64,000 nt of DNA. Origin: Bradyrhizobium sp. 164 (lineage in GTDB: Bacteria; Pseudomonadota; Alphaproteobacteria; Rhizobiales; Xanthobacteraceae). The number at the start of each line of letters is the position of its first letter. The stretch's first letter is position 1. The notes beneath the pieces are model-generated. The model was not told where the DNA came from. It saw only the letters and a list, made by a program, of their open reading frames with translations, and ran no database searches. The stretch covers positions 186,001 to 250,000 of the forward strand of contig NZ_JADPKA010000050.1 of the NCBI RefSeq assembly GCF_023073715.1. Direction: 5' to 3'. A program made the translations under genes and the position numbers. Below are positions 43,491 to 52,071 of the stretch, piece by piece.

Positions 43491-44135
43491 ATGATGCGAT
43501 GGTTTCGTGCTTTCCTGCCCAAGGAGGAACGGTTCTTCGACCTGTTCGACCGTCATGCCCAGACCGTGATCCAGGGCTCGATCGCGCTCCAGAGCATGCT
43601 CAACGGGGGCGAGGAAACGCCGGTCTATTGCCAGCGCGTCAACCAGTTCGAGAACGACGCCGACAACATCACCCGCGAAGTGCTGACGGCGGTGCGCCGC
43701 ACCTTCATCACTCCGTTCGACCGCGGCGACATCAAGAACCTGATCACCTCGATGGACGACGCCATCGACCAGATGCAGCAGACGGCGAAAGCCGTGATGC
43801 TGTTCGAGGTCCGCGCCTTCGAGCCGCCGATGCGCGAGATCGGCGGGCTTCTGATCGAATGCGCCAATCTGGTCGGGCGCGCGCTGCCGCTGATGCAGTC
43901 GATCGGCCCGAACGTCGCCATGCTGACGGCGATCACCGAAGAGCTGGGCAAGCTGGAGGGCCGCGTCGACGACCTCCATGACATCGGGCTGAAGGAGCTG
44001 TTCCTCAAGCATCGCGCGGGCAACGCGATGGATTTCATCGTCGGCGCAGAGATCTACGACCATCTCGAGAAGGTGGCCGACCGTTTCGACGACGTCGCCA
44101 ACGAGATCAACAGCATCGTGATCGAGCAAGTGTAA
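43491..44135 (+). CDS. DUF47 (PhoU-like) protein, Pit partner
   Basis: A 214-residue all-helical protein of the TIGR00153/DUF47 family, related to PhoU. DNITREVLTAVRRTFITPFD and ITSMDDAIDQMQQTAKA are diagnostic, with conserved acidic residues likely to bind metal. It is encoded with, and regulates, a low-affinity phosphate transporter in rhizobia (orfA-pit). A second ATG is present 1 codon later. It is separated from pit by a 73-base repeat. Confidence 0.93.
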   Translation: MMRWFRAFLPKEERFFDLFDRHAQTVIQGSIALQSMLNGGEETPVYCQRVNQFENDADNITREVLTAVRRTFITPFDRGDIKNLITSMDDAIDQMQQTAKAVMLFEVRAFEPPMREIGGLLIECANLVGRALPLMQSIGPNVAMLTAITEELGKLEGRVDDLHDIGLKELFLKHRAGNAMDFIVGAEIYDHLEKVADRFDDVANEINSIVIEQV

Positions 44136-44136
44136 C

Positions 44137-44209
44137 GCATGATCCGGAAAAATGTGCCGCGGTTTTCCTTCGCGACAAGCGCTGAACGCGTTTGCGCGGA
44201 GATCATGCG
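44137..44209. repeat. Palindromic repeat, family D copy 1, inside the DUF47-pit pair
   Basis: It starts GCATGATCCGGAAAAATG and ends GAGATCATGC, with inner pairing GCGAC/GCGCG and a central GAACGCG. The outer arms match the second copy at 51966. It starts within 2 bases of the DUF47 stop and lies between two cotranscribed genes, so it could fix their relative expression. Confidence 0.8.
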
Positions 44210-44231
44210 AAAAAACTGAGGCAGGGCCGCT

Positions 44232-45239
44232 GTGGATGCTGCGTTGGCTCTTCCCGTCCTGGTCGGCTTGATCGCCGTCGCGCTGCTGTTCGATTTCTTG
44301 AACGGGCTCCATGACGCCGCCAATTCGATCGCGACCATCGTCTCGACCCGCGTGCTGCGGCCACAATTTGCGGTATTCTGGGCCGCGTTCTTCAATTTCG
44401 TCGCCTTCATGGTCTTCGGGTTGCACGTCGCCCAGACCATCGGTACCGGCATCATCGATCCCTCCATCGTCGACGCCCAAGTGATCTTTGCGGCCTTGGT
44501 CGGGGCCATCGTCTGGAACCTCGTGACCTGGGCGCTCGGCATCCCGTCATCGTCCTCGCATGCGCTGATCGGCGGGCTCGTCGGCGGCGGCATGGCCAAG
44601 GCGGGCATTTCGGCGGCAGTGTGGAGCGGATTGTCGAAGACGGTGCTGGCAATCGTGCTGTCGCCCCTGGTCGGCTTCCTGCTCGCAATGATGCTGGTGG
44701 CGATCGTGTCCTGGGCCTCGGTGCGCTCGACGCCCTTCGCCGTCGATCGCGCCTTCCGCATCCTGCAATTCGCCTCCGCCTCGCTCTATTCGCTCGGCCA
44801 TGGCGGCAACGACGCCCAGAAGACGATGGGCATCATCGCGGTGCTGCTCTATTCGCAGGGTCATCTCGGCAGCGAATTCTCGGTGCCGTTCTGGGTCGTG
44901 CTGTCCTGCCAGGCCGCGATGGCGCTGGGCACGCTGATGGGCGGCTGGCGCATCGTCCGCACAATGGGCCTGCGCATCACCAAATTGACGCCCATGCAGG
45001 GCTTTTGCGCCGAGACCGGGGGCGCTGCGACCCTGTTCATGGCGACCTTCCTCGGCGTTCCCGTCTCGACCACCCACACCATCACCGGCGCCATCGTCGG
45101 CGTCGGCGCCGCCCGCCGCGTCTCGGCGGTGCGCTGGAACGTCGCGAGCTCGATCGTCTATGCCTGGGTGATCACGATCCCGGCCTCGGCCATCGTCGCC
45201 GCGCTGACCTGGTGGGTGGTCAAGATCTTCGTCAAGTAA
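44232..45239 (+). CDS. pit: Low-affinity inorganic phosphate transporter Pit
   Basis: A 335-residue PiT-family transporter with about ten helices. FDFLNGLHDAANSIATIVST and GHGGNDAQKTMGIIAVLL are the two inverted signature motifs, with the conserved Asp/Asn pairs that bind phosphate and cation. GIPSSSSHALIGG and GVPVSTTHTITGAIVG are the paired Ser/Thr loops. It starts at a GTG preceded by AGGCAGGG. It is controlled with DUF47 through the PHO box. Confidence 0.94.
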   Translation: MDAALALPVLVGLIAVALLFDFLNGLHDAANSIATIVSTRVLRPQFAVFWAAFFNFVAFMVFGLHVAQTIGTGIIDPSIVDAQVIFAALVGAIVWNLVTWALGIPSSSSHALIGGLVGGGMAKAGISAAVWSGLSKTVLAIVLSPLVGFLLAMMLVAIVSWASVRSTPFAVDRAFRILQFASASLYSLGHGGNDAQKTMGIIAVLLYSQGHLGSEFSVPFWVVLSCQAAMALGTLMGGWRIVRTMGLRITKLTPMQGFCAETGGAATLFMATFLGVPVSTTHTITGAIVGVGAARRVSAVRWNVASSIVYAWVITIPASAIVAALTWWVVKIFVK

Positions 45240-45546
45240 CGAACTTTAGGCCCGCAATTCCGGCGACGATGAGCGCGATGCTGGCGAGGCGGAACGCCGT
45301 GGCCGGCTCGCCGAACAGGATGATGCCGAGCGTCGCGGTGCCGACCGCGCCGATTCCGGTCCAGACAGCGTAGGCGGTTCCGACGGGCAGTGATTTGAGA
45401 GCGAGTCCGAGCAAGATGACGCTGCCGGCCATGGCCGCGAGCGTGACGACGGACGGAACAGGCCTGGTAAAGCCCTCGGTGTATTTCAGGCCGATCGCCC
45501 AGGTGATCTCGAGAAGCCCGGCGATCAACAGGATACTCCAGGCCAT
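45232..45546 (-). CDS. sugE: SMR transporter SugE/Gdx, guanidinium exporter
   Basis: A 104-residue four-helix small multidrug resistance protein. LLIAGLLEITWAIGLKYTEG has the central glutamate (Glu13) and the WAIGLKYTEGF sequence of the SugE branch rather than EmrE. SugE/Gdx proteins of this branch export guanidinium, and a guanidine-II riboswitch lies directly upstream. ATG at 45546 has AGGAGG 6 bases upstream. The last 8 bases overlap the convergent pit gene. Confidence 0.95.
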   Translation of the reverse strand: MAWSILLIAGLLEITWAIGLKYTEGFTRPVPSVVTLAAMAGSVILLGLALKSLPVGTAYAVWTGIGAVGTATLGIILFGEPATAFRLASIALIVAGIAGLKFVT

Positions 45547-45616
45547 GACGACCCTCCTTTCTAGGCAGGGTCGTCCCCGCGGCTGAGGTGCTGAGAACGG
45601 GAAGGCCGTCCTTCCC
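45547..45616 (-). promoter_or_regulatory. Guanidine-II (mini-ykkC) riboswitch
   Basis: On the minus strand two hairpins with ACGR tetraloops follow one another: GGGAAGG-ACGG-CCTTCCC (45616-45599) and GCGGGG-ACGA-CCCTGC (45580-45565), with an 18-base linker. Then comes the AGGAGG ribosome site and the sugE start. The stretch GACGACCCT in the second hairpin is exactly complementary to AGGGTCGTC, which covers the end of the ribosome site up to the ATG (45555-45547). Ligand-free pairing would close the ribosome site; guanidinium would favour the hairpin and open it. Confidence 0.92.
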
Positions 45617-45703
45617 AAATGCCGATATGGGGCTGGCCGGAAGGCCACGCAATCACCAAATGAGGCTTGATCAGGCCCAGTTTCCCTGCCAAACGCTCCC
45701 GCC

Positions 45704-47326
45704 ATGTCCGACATCGTCGCCACCGCAGCCGAATCGCCGGCCCGTTCCCCGCTTGCCGCTGAAGTGGCGCGGCGGCGGACCTTTGCGATCATCTCCCACC
45801 CCGACGCCGGCAAGACCACGCTGACCGAGAAGCTGCTGCTGTTCGGTGGCGCCATCAACCTCGCCGGCCAGGTCAAGGCCAAGGGCGAGCGCCGCAACAC
45901 GCGTTCCGACTGGATGAAGATCGAGCGCGAGCGCGGCATCTCGGTCGTGACCTCGGTGATGACCTTCGAGTTCGAAGGCCTCGTCTTCAACCTGCTGGAT
46001 ACTCCGGGCCACGAGGACTTTTCGGAAGACACCTACCGGACGCTCACGGCGGTCGATTCCGCCGTAATGGTGATCGACGCCGCCAAGGGCATCGAGGCGC
46101 GCACCCGAAAGCTGTTCGAGGTATGTCGTCTCCGGGATATCCCGATCATCACCTTCATCAACAAGATGGACCGCGAGAGCCGCGACGTCTTCGAGCTGCT
46201 GGACGAGATCGAGAAGACGCTGGCGCTCGACACCACGCCGATGACCTGGCCGGTCGGCCGCGGCCGTGACTTCCTCGGCACTTATGACGTCGTCAATGGC
46301 GGCGTGCGCCTGCTCGAAGGCGGCGGCGCCAAGACCGGCGCGGCGCAGCAGATCGAGATCGAAGAGCTCGCCAAGCTCAATGCCAATCTGGACGTGTCCG
46401 CGGTGAAGGACGAGCTCGATCTCGTCACCGAAGCGTCAAAACCGTTCGAGCTCGAAGCGTTCCGCGAGGGCCATCTGACGCCGGTTTATTTCGGCAGCGC
46501 GCTGCGCAATTTCGGCGTCGGCGACCTCCTGGAGGGCCTCGGCAAGTTCGCGCCCGAGCCGCGCGCGCAGGACAGCGACCAGCGCAAGGTCGAGGCCACC
46601 GATCCGCGCATGAGCGCCTTTGTATTCAAGATCCAGGCCAACATGGATCCGAACCATCGTGACCGCATCGCGTTTGCGCGGCTCTGCTCGGGCAAGCTCA
46701 GCCGCGGCATGAAGGCCAAGCTGGTGCGCACCGGCAAGAGCATGCCGCTGTCGAGCCCGCAATTCTTCTTCGCGCAGGATCGTTCGGTTGCGGATGAGGC
46801 CTTTGCCGGCGACGTCGTCGGCATTCCCAACCACGGCACGCTGCGCATCGGCGATACGCTGACCGAGGGCGAGGATTTCAACTTCGTCGGCGTGCCGAGC
46901 TTTGCGCCGGAAATCGTCCGCCGCGTCCGTCTCACCGACGCGATGAAGGCGAAGAAGCTCAAGGAAGCGCTACAGCAGATGTCGGAGGAGGGCGTGGTGC
47001 AGGTGTTCCGCCCGCGCGACGGCGCGCCCGCGCTGGTCGGCGTCGTCGGCGCGCTCCAGCTCGATGTGCTCAAAGCGCGGCTGGAGGCGGAATATTCACT
47101 TCCGGTCGAGTTCGAGGTCAGCGAGTTCCAGCTGGCACGCTGGGTCTCCTCAGAGGACCGCAAGAAGCTCGACACCTTCATTGCCGCCAACACCTCGAGC
47201 ATCGCCGACGATGTCGACGGCGATCCCGTGTATCTGGCGCGGAACGAGTTCTATCTCGGCTACACCCGCGAGCGCGCCGAGGGCATCGAGTTCACCAACG
47301 TCAAGGACGTCAAGAAGAAGGCGTAG
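45704..47326 (+). CDS. prfC: Peptide chain release factor 3
   Basis: A 540-residue translational GTPase that recycles RF1 and RF2 after termination. G1 is SHPDAGKTT, G3 DTPGHEDFSEDTYR and G4 NKMD; the EF-Tu-like domain 2 and RF3 C-terminal domain follow. Length and N-terminus match the family. It is divergent from the sugE riboswitch unit. The gene ends before a degenerate family B repeat. Confidence 0.95.
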   Translation: MSDIVATAAESPARSPLAAEVARRRTFAIISHPDAGKTTLTEKLLLFGGAINLAGQVKAKGERRNTRSDWMKIERERGISVVTSVMTFEFEGLVFNLLDTPGHEDFSEDTYRTLTAVDSAVMVIDAAKGIEARTRKLFEVCRLRDIPIITFINKMDRESRDVFELLDEIEKTLALDTTPMTWPVGRGRDFLGTYDVVNGGVRLLEGGGAKTGAAQQIEIEELAKLNANLDVSAVKDELDLVTEASKPFELEAFREGHLTPVYFGSALRNFGVGDLLEGLGKFAPEPRAQDSDQRKVEATDPRMSAFVFKIQANMDPNHRDRIAFARLCSGKLSRGMKAKLVRTGKSMPLSSPQFFFAQDRSVADEAFAGDVVGIPNHGTLRIGDTLTEGEDFNFVGVPSFAPEIVRRVRLTDAMKAKKLKEALQQMSEEGVVQVFRPRDGAPALVGVVGALQLDVLKARLEAEYSLPVEFEVSEFQLARWVSSEDRKKLDTFIAANTSSIADDVDGDPVYLARNEFYLGYTRERAEGIEFTNVKDVKKKA

Positions 47327-47363
47327 GGCGGCTACCCCCTCCGCTGTGCAGCCACCCCTCAGC

Positions 47364-47416
47364 TGTCATGCCCGCGAAGGTGGAGCATCCAGCGCGCCTC
47401 TCGGCTCAACAACCAT
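47364..47416. repeat. Degenerate family B repeat, reverse orientation
   Basis: TGTCATGCCCGCGAAGG, then GGAGCATCCAGCGCGCCTCT, then CGGCTCAAC. Its complement matches the right part of the copies at 16262 and 21692, with several substitutions. It lies between prfC and the secreted protein gene. Confidence 0.6.
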
Positions 47417-47549
47417 CCCCTGGAATAGTGAGCGGGTTCGGCCCGGCGGCGAAACCGCGTTTGAACGCGCGCATGTGAACACGAGATGGGCTTGAAGCCG
47501 CTGCAAGATCTCCCAAGATGATGGTGGTCGCTCATCGCGGTGCTTCTCA

Positions 47550-48128
47550 ATGCTGCGCGCAATCCTGGTTCTGCTGCTGACCTTCTTGGCCGTGAGTGTC
47601 GCCGCCGCGCGGCCCCGGCAGATCAATCCCATCCCGTTCTCGCACGAGCCCTGCAGCGTGCTCGATGGCGGGCCCTGCACGCCGTCCTATTGCAGCGTGC
47701 TCGAAGAGGGTCCCTGCATTCCCGAGATCGACTATCCTTACGGGCAGAACCTCCAGCTTACGATCGAGAGCGTGCCGTCCGAGGCCGATCGTGCCAAATA
47801 TCAGAGGCCGGATCACGATCTCAACACGATCGGCGACCTCTTCGCCGCGCTGCGCAGCTGCTGGTCGCCGCCGTCGGACAATTCGCGCGCCGGCATGCAG
47901 ATGTCGGTGCGCTTCAGCTTCAACAAGTCGGGTGGTCTGATCGGCCCGCCGCGCCTGACATACGCGACCGCGGGCGTGCCGGCCGACACTCGCACGACCT
48001 ATCTCAATGCCATCAACGCATCGCTGAATGCATGCCTGCCGCTGAAATTCACCAGCGGCCTTGGCGGCGCGCTGGCGGGCAGGCCGATCGCGATCCGCTA
48101 TGTCGATAATCGCGAGCTTGCCAAATAG
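47550..48128 (+). CDS. Secreted protein with two Cys-rich repeats
   Basis: A 192-residue exported protein. The signal peptide is about residues 1-20, cleaved near VAAA. Residues 34-58 contain a tandem repeat, CSVLDGGPC and CSVLEEGPC, giving a five-Cys region. The remaining 130 residues contain one more pair of cysteines and resemble TonB C-terminal-like domains (FSFNKSGGLIGPPRLTY). I do not recognise a named family. The cysteines suggest periplasmic disulfides. Confidence 0.7.
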   Translation: MLRAILVLLLTFLAVSVAAARPRQINPIPFSHEPCSVLDGGPCTPSYCSVLEEGPCIPEIDYPYGQNLQLTIESVPSEADRAKYQRPDHDLNTIGDLFAALRSCWSPPSDNSRAGMQMSVRFSFNKSGGLIGPPRLTYATAGVPADTRTTYLNAINASLNACLPLKFTSGLGGALAGRPIAIRYVDNRELAK

Positions 48129-48138
48129 CGCAGCTCTA

Positions 48139-48253
48139 TCTCCTCATCCGGAGGAGCGCGTTCTTCACGCGCGTCTCGAAGGATGAAGGCCGGGCTGTGA
48201 CAGAGGGGGCCTCTGTGGTTCGAGACGGCGCTTTCGCGCCTCCTCACCATGAG
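48139..48253. repeat. Palindromic intergenic repeat, family E
   Basis: The arms are CTCCTCATCCGGAGGAGCGC and GCGCCTCCTCACCATGAG. CGTCTCGAAGG and GGTTCGAGACGG inside pair as well. It lies 11 bases past the end of the secreted protein gene and ends 71 bases before nnrU. Confidence 0.75.
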
Positions 48254-48323
48254 CGGTGAGAGTTGCGAGCGGCGGCCAATCGATGATACTTCAGATGCGG
48301 GGCTGCTTGAGGGGGAGGATGTC

Positions 48324-48908
48324 GTGGGTCTGCTGGTCATGATGCTGGGGCTGGTGCTGTTTTTCGCGGCCCATATTTTCACGACGAAACGAAAGGCGCG
48401 CGCAGAGGCGATCGCGAGGCTGGGCGAGGGGACCTACAAGATTGTCTATTCGCTCGTTTCGCTCGCGGGGCTCGCGCTGATCATCTGGGGCTTTGCCCAT
48501 TATCGCAGCTCCGGCTGGATCGACGTCTGGTACCCGCCGAAGGTGCTGAAGCACATCACGCTCGCCTTGATGCTGCCGGCCGTCATCTTGGTGGTGGCCT
48601 CGTACCTGCGCGGCCGCATCTATGCGACACTGAAGCATCCGATGCTGACCGGCATCAAGCTGTGGGCGGCCGCGCATCTGCTCGCCAATGGCGATCTCGG
48701 CTCCATCATTCTGTTCGGCTCGTTCCTGGGCTGGGCGGTGTATGATCGTATCACGCTCAAGCACCGCACCGATGCCGGCGGTCCGCCGATCCCGGTGGGC
48801 GGTGTCACCAACGATTTGATCGCGGTCGCGGTCGGAAGTGTCGCTTATCTCGCGCTGGCCTTCGCGTTCCATCCGGTCGTAATCGGTGTTCCCGTCATCG
48901 GCGTCTAG
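48324..48908 (+). CDS. NnrU family membrane protein
   Basis: A 194-residue protein with about six helices. GLVLFFAAHIFTTKRKARAE and YKIVYSLVSLAGLALIIWGF are typical of NnrU, a family associated with denitrification in rhizobia and also resembling isoprenylcysteine methyltransferase-like membrane proteins. The GTG at 48324 has GGGGGAGG 5 bases upstream; this is better supported than the upstream ATG in the same frame. No nitrogen-oxide genes are nearby. Confidence 0.88.
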   Translation: MGLLVMMLGLVLFFAAHIFTTKRKARAEAIARLGEGTYKIVYSLVSLAGLALIIWGFAHYRSSGWIDVWYPPKVLKHITLALMLPAVILVVASYLRGRIYATLKHPMLTGIKLWAAAHLLANGDLGSIILFGSFLGWAVYDRITLKHRTDAGGPPIPVGGVTNDLIAVAVGSVAYLALAFAFHPVVIGVPVIGV

Positions 48909-48981
48909 CCGGTCAGCACAAGACGAAGCCTGGACGTCCATGGGCGATAGTTGGCAAGAGCAATAAGCCGAGGGCCCTTCG

Positions 48982-50573
48982 ATGGATTGGTCGCAATCTC
49001 AGATTCCGCCGATGCGGTTCGAGGCGCGCTTTGGCGATCGGGTGGTGCCGGCATTTTGCGATCGGCCGTCGAGCGTGTGGGCCATGATCGCGGAAGCCTC
49101 CGCGCGCAACGGTGATGGCGACGCGCTGATTTGCGGCGATGTCCGCCTGAGCTGGCGACAAGCCGTCGAGCAGTCCGCGCGGATCGCGGCCGGCTTCGCC
49201 AGCTCGGCCTGCAACGCGGCGACCGCGTCGCCATCCTGCTCGGCAACCGCATCGAATTTCCGCTGCTGCTGTTCGCCGCCGCGCATGAGGGACTGGTCAC
49301 GGTGCTGCTCAGCACGCGCCAGCAGAAGCCGGAGATCGCCTATGTGCTCACGGATTGCGGCGCGAAGGTCCTGATCCACGAGGCAGCGCTCGCCGAGCGG
49401 CTGCCCGATGCGCAGGATGTGCCCGATGTGATCCACCGCATCGCCATTGACGACGATCCGGCCCGGTCGCGCTTCTCCGCTCTCGCTGACAATGCGTCGG
49501 CGCCTGCCTCGGTCGAGGTGAATGAGGAGGACACCGCGATGATCCTCTACACCTCGGGCACGACGGGCAAGCCGAAGGGCGCGATGCTGGCCCATTGCAA
49601 CATCATCCATTCCTCGATGGTGTTCGTGTCCTGCCTGCAATTGACGGCGGCGGATCGCTCGATCGCCGCGGTGCCGCTCGGCCACGTCACCGGCGTTGTT
49701 GCCAACGTCACGACCATGATCCGCTGCGCAGGCGCGCTGATCATCATGCCGGAGTTCAAGGCGGCCGACTATCTCAAGCTCGCTGCGCGCGAGCGCGTCA
49801 CCTACACGGTGATGGTGCCGGCGATGTATAATCTTTGCCTGCTGCAACCAGATTTCGACAACTACGATCTGTCGAGCTGGCGCATCGGCGGCTTTGGCGG
49901 CGCGCCGATGCCGGTCGCGACCATTGAGAAGCTCAAGGCGAAGATCCCCGGCCTGAAGCTGATGAATTGCTACGGCGCGACCGAGACGACCTCGCCCTCG
50001 ACCATCATGCCGGGCGAGCTGACGCAGAGCCATATCGACAGCGTCGGCCTGCCGTGCCCGGGCGCGCGCATTGTCGCGATGGACACCGGGGGGCGCGAGC
50101 TGCCGCCCGGGGAGATCGGCGAGCTCTGGATCCAGAGTGCCTCCGTCATCAAGGGCTATTGGAACAACCCGAAGGCCACGGCCGAAAGCTTCACAGGCGG
50201 CTTCTGGCACTCCGGCGATCTCGGCTCCGTCGACGCGGAAGGGTTTGTCCGCGTGTTCGACCGGCAGAAGGACATGATCAATCGCGGCGGCCTGAAGATC
50301 TATTCGGCCGAGGTCGAATCCGTGCTCGCCGGCCATCCCGCGGTGGTCGAGAGCGCGATCATCGCCAGGGCCTGCCCGGTGCTGGGCGAACGCGTCCATG
50401 CGGTAGTGGTGACGCGCAGCCCGGTTGCCAGCGAGGCCCTGCGGGCCTGGTGCGCGGAGCGGCTGTCCGACTACAAGGTCCCCGAGACCGTGGCGATCAC
50501 CGCCGAGCCATTGCCGCGGAATGCCAATGGCAAGGTGCTGAAGCGGCAGTTGCGGGAGCTGCTCGGAAGCTGA
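48982..50573 (+). pseudogene. Acyl-CoA synthetase/AMP-ligase with single-base frameshift
   Basis: An AMP-forming ligase of about 530 codons in two frames. Frame 1 runs from MDWSQSQIPPMRFEARFGDR to RIAAGFA at 49200. Frame 2 resumes with LGLQRGDRVAILLGNRIEFP at 49203, so one base is missing around 49200-49203. The rest is intact: YTSGTTGKPKGAM (A3), NCYGATETT (A5), SGDLGSVD and the C-terminal NGKVLKRQLR lysine. It would activate a carboxylate as an acyl-CoA. The remainder being undamaged points to a recent lesion or a sequencing error. Confidence 0.8.
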
Positions 50574-50739
50574 GCCAGACAGGCGGCTCCGGGCTGTCCC
50601 GGAGTGGTTAACGCCTTGATCGAGCTGGCTTTGCCTTGCCACCGCCATATCGTTAGGGTACCTCGCCGCCACACGGGGACGGGATTCCTGACGCGAATGC
50701 TTTGGCGCGCGCACCCGGACGGGCATGGGATTAGCATAA

Positions 50740-51393
50740 GTGTCTGAACTATTTGACGAAGTCGATGAGGAAGTACGTCGCGAACAGCTCAAGAAGCTGT
50801 GGGACAAGTATTCGATCTACTTCATCGCCCTGATGGTGCTGATCGTGGCCGCCGTTGCTGGCTGGCGTGGCTACCAATATCTGGAGGCCAAGAAGGCCGC
50901 CGAGGCCGGCGCCGCCTTCGAGAAGGCCGTCGAGCTGTCCGAGCAGGACAAGCACGCCGACGCCGAAAAGGCCTTCACCGAGCTCGCCGCCAAGGCCCCG
51001 TCCGGCTATCGCACCCTGGCGCGGCTGCGCGCTGCGGCAGAGGCCGCTGCCCGCGATCCCAAGGCCGCCGCGAAGATGTATGACGACATTGCCGCCGACC
51101 GCGGCGTCGGCGGCGAGTGGCAGGATCTGGCCAAGATCCGCGCGGCCGGCTTGCTCCTCGACAGCGCCAGCTACGCCGACATGCAGCAACGGCTGGACGC
51201 CTCCGCCGCGCCCAAATCGACCTTCCGCCACAGCGCCCGCGAGATGCTGGCGTTGTCGGCCTGGCGCAACAACGACATGACCGCGGCCCGCAAATGGCTC
51301 GACGCGATTGCCGAGGACGGCGAAACACCGCCCGGCCTGCGCTCGCGCGCCGAGGCGCTCCAGGCTCTGCTGCCGCCCGTCGCCAAGAGCTGA
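50740..51393 (+). CDS. YfgM-like TPR protein
   Basis: A 217-residue single-pass membrane protein. An N-terminal cytosolic tail with EQLKKLWDKYSIYF is followed by the helix IALMVLIVAAVAGW (about 27-45), and the remainder is periplasmic helical repeats (AAFEKAVELSEQ, AFTELAAKAPSGYRTLARL). This is the YfgM/TPR_21 family, which in E. coli is next to bamB and der and acts with the Sec-PpiD periplasmic chaperone system. The GTG start at 50740 has no strong ribosome site. Confidence 0.88.
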   Translation: MSELFDEVDEEVRREQLKKLWDKYSIYFIALMVLIVAAVAGWRGYQYLEAKKAAEAGAAFEKAVELSEQDKHADAEKAFTELAAKAPSGYRTLARLRAAAEAAARDPKAAAKMYDDIAADRGVGGEWQDLAKIRAAGLLLDSASYADMQQRLDASAAPKSTFRHSAREMLALSAWRNNDMTAARKWLDAIAEDGETPPGLRSRAEALQALLPPVAKS

Positions 51394-51424
51394 CGACGGC
51401 CCTCTGACGCAAACGAGACACAAG

Positions 51425-51967
51425 ATGCGCCGCACGCCACGCTTGATCGCAGCCGCCGTCCTGATCGCCTTCACGGGCGTCCTAGGCGGCTGCTCCAGCT
51501 TCGATCCAAGCGACATGCTCGACTTCCTCGATACCAAGAAGAAGCTGCCAGGCGACCGCAAGCCGGTCTTCCCAGAGGGTGTGCCGGGCCTCGAGCAGGG
51601 CGTGCCGAAGGAGATGTACAAGGGTGCGCAGCAGCAGCCCGATCCGAACGCGCCTGCCGTCGCGGCTTTGCCCGCGGAGCCGCCGCCCGAGCCGGCCAAG
51701 CCTGTGAAGGGGGCGAAGGCGACGAAGTCCAGGCAGCCAGCCGCTGCGGCCGCCGCGCCCGCTGGCGCCGAGGTCGATGGCGAGGCCCAGCCGGAGGCTG
51801 CGCCGTCTACCGCCGCTCCGTCGCCCAAGCATAAGATCGTCCGCAAGCGCACCACCGCGCCGCCGCCGGATCAGCCGGTCCAGCAGGCGCAACCGACCCA
51901 GACCACGCAGCAGCAATCGCAGGGCGCTTTCCCGGCGCCGCTGCCGAGTGGCAGCTTCTCGCGCTAG
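51425..51967 (+). CDS. Pro/Ala-rich lipoprotein
   Basis: A 180-residue protein. The signal peptide ends in the lipobox LGGC at Cys23, so it should be lipidated and anchored. The mature part is Pro/Ala/Gln-rich and low in complexity, with no domain I recognise. It occupies the site, between the YfgM-like gene and der, where bamB usually lies, but has no propeller sequence. It ends in a stop that overlaps the family D repeat. Confidence 0.78.
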   Translation: MRRTPRLIAAAVLIAFTGVLGGCSSFDPSDMLDFLDTKKKLPGDRKPVFPEGVPGLEQGVPKEMYKGAQQQPDPNAPAVAALPAEPPPEPAKPVKGAKATKSRQPAAAAAAPAGAEVDGEAQPEAAPSTAAPSPKHKIVRKRTTAPPPDQPVQQAQPTQTTQQQSQGAFPAPLPSGSFSR

Positions 51968-52014
51968 AGCATGATCCGGAAAAGTGTGAAGCGGTTTTCC
52001 GAAAAGATCATGCT
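51966..52014. repeat. Palindromic repeat, family D copy 2
   Basis: GAGCATGATC and GATCATGCTC are exact inverted arms, and inside CGGAAAA/TTTTCCG pair. It is the compact form of the copy at 44137. Its first base lies within the TAG stop of the lipoprotein gene. Confidence 0.9.
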
Positions 52015-52071
52015 CAAACAATTACTTTCACTGCATTGACAGACGCGGCTCCGGCAGCGCACGAATGACTG

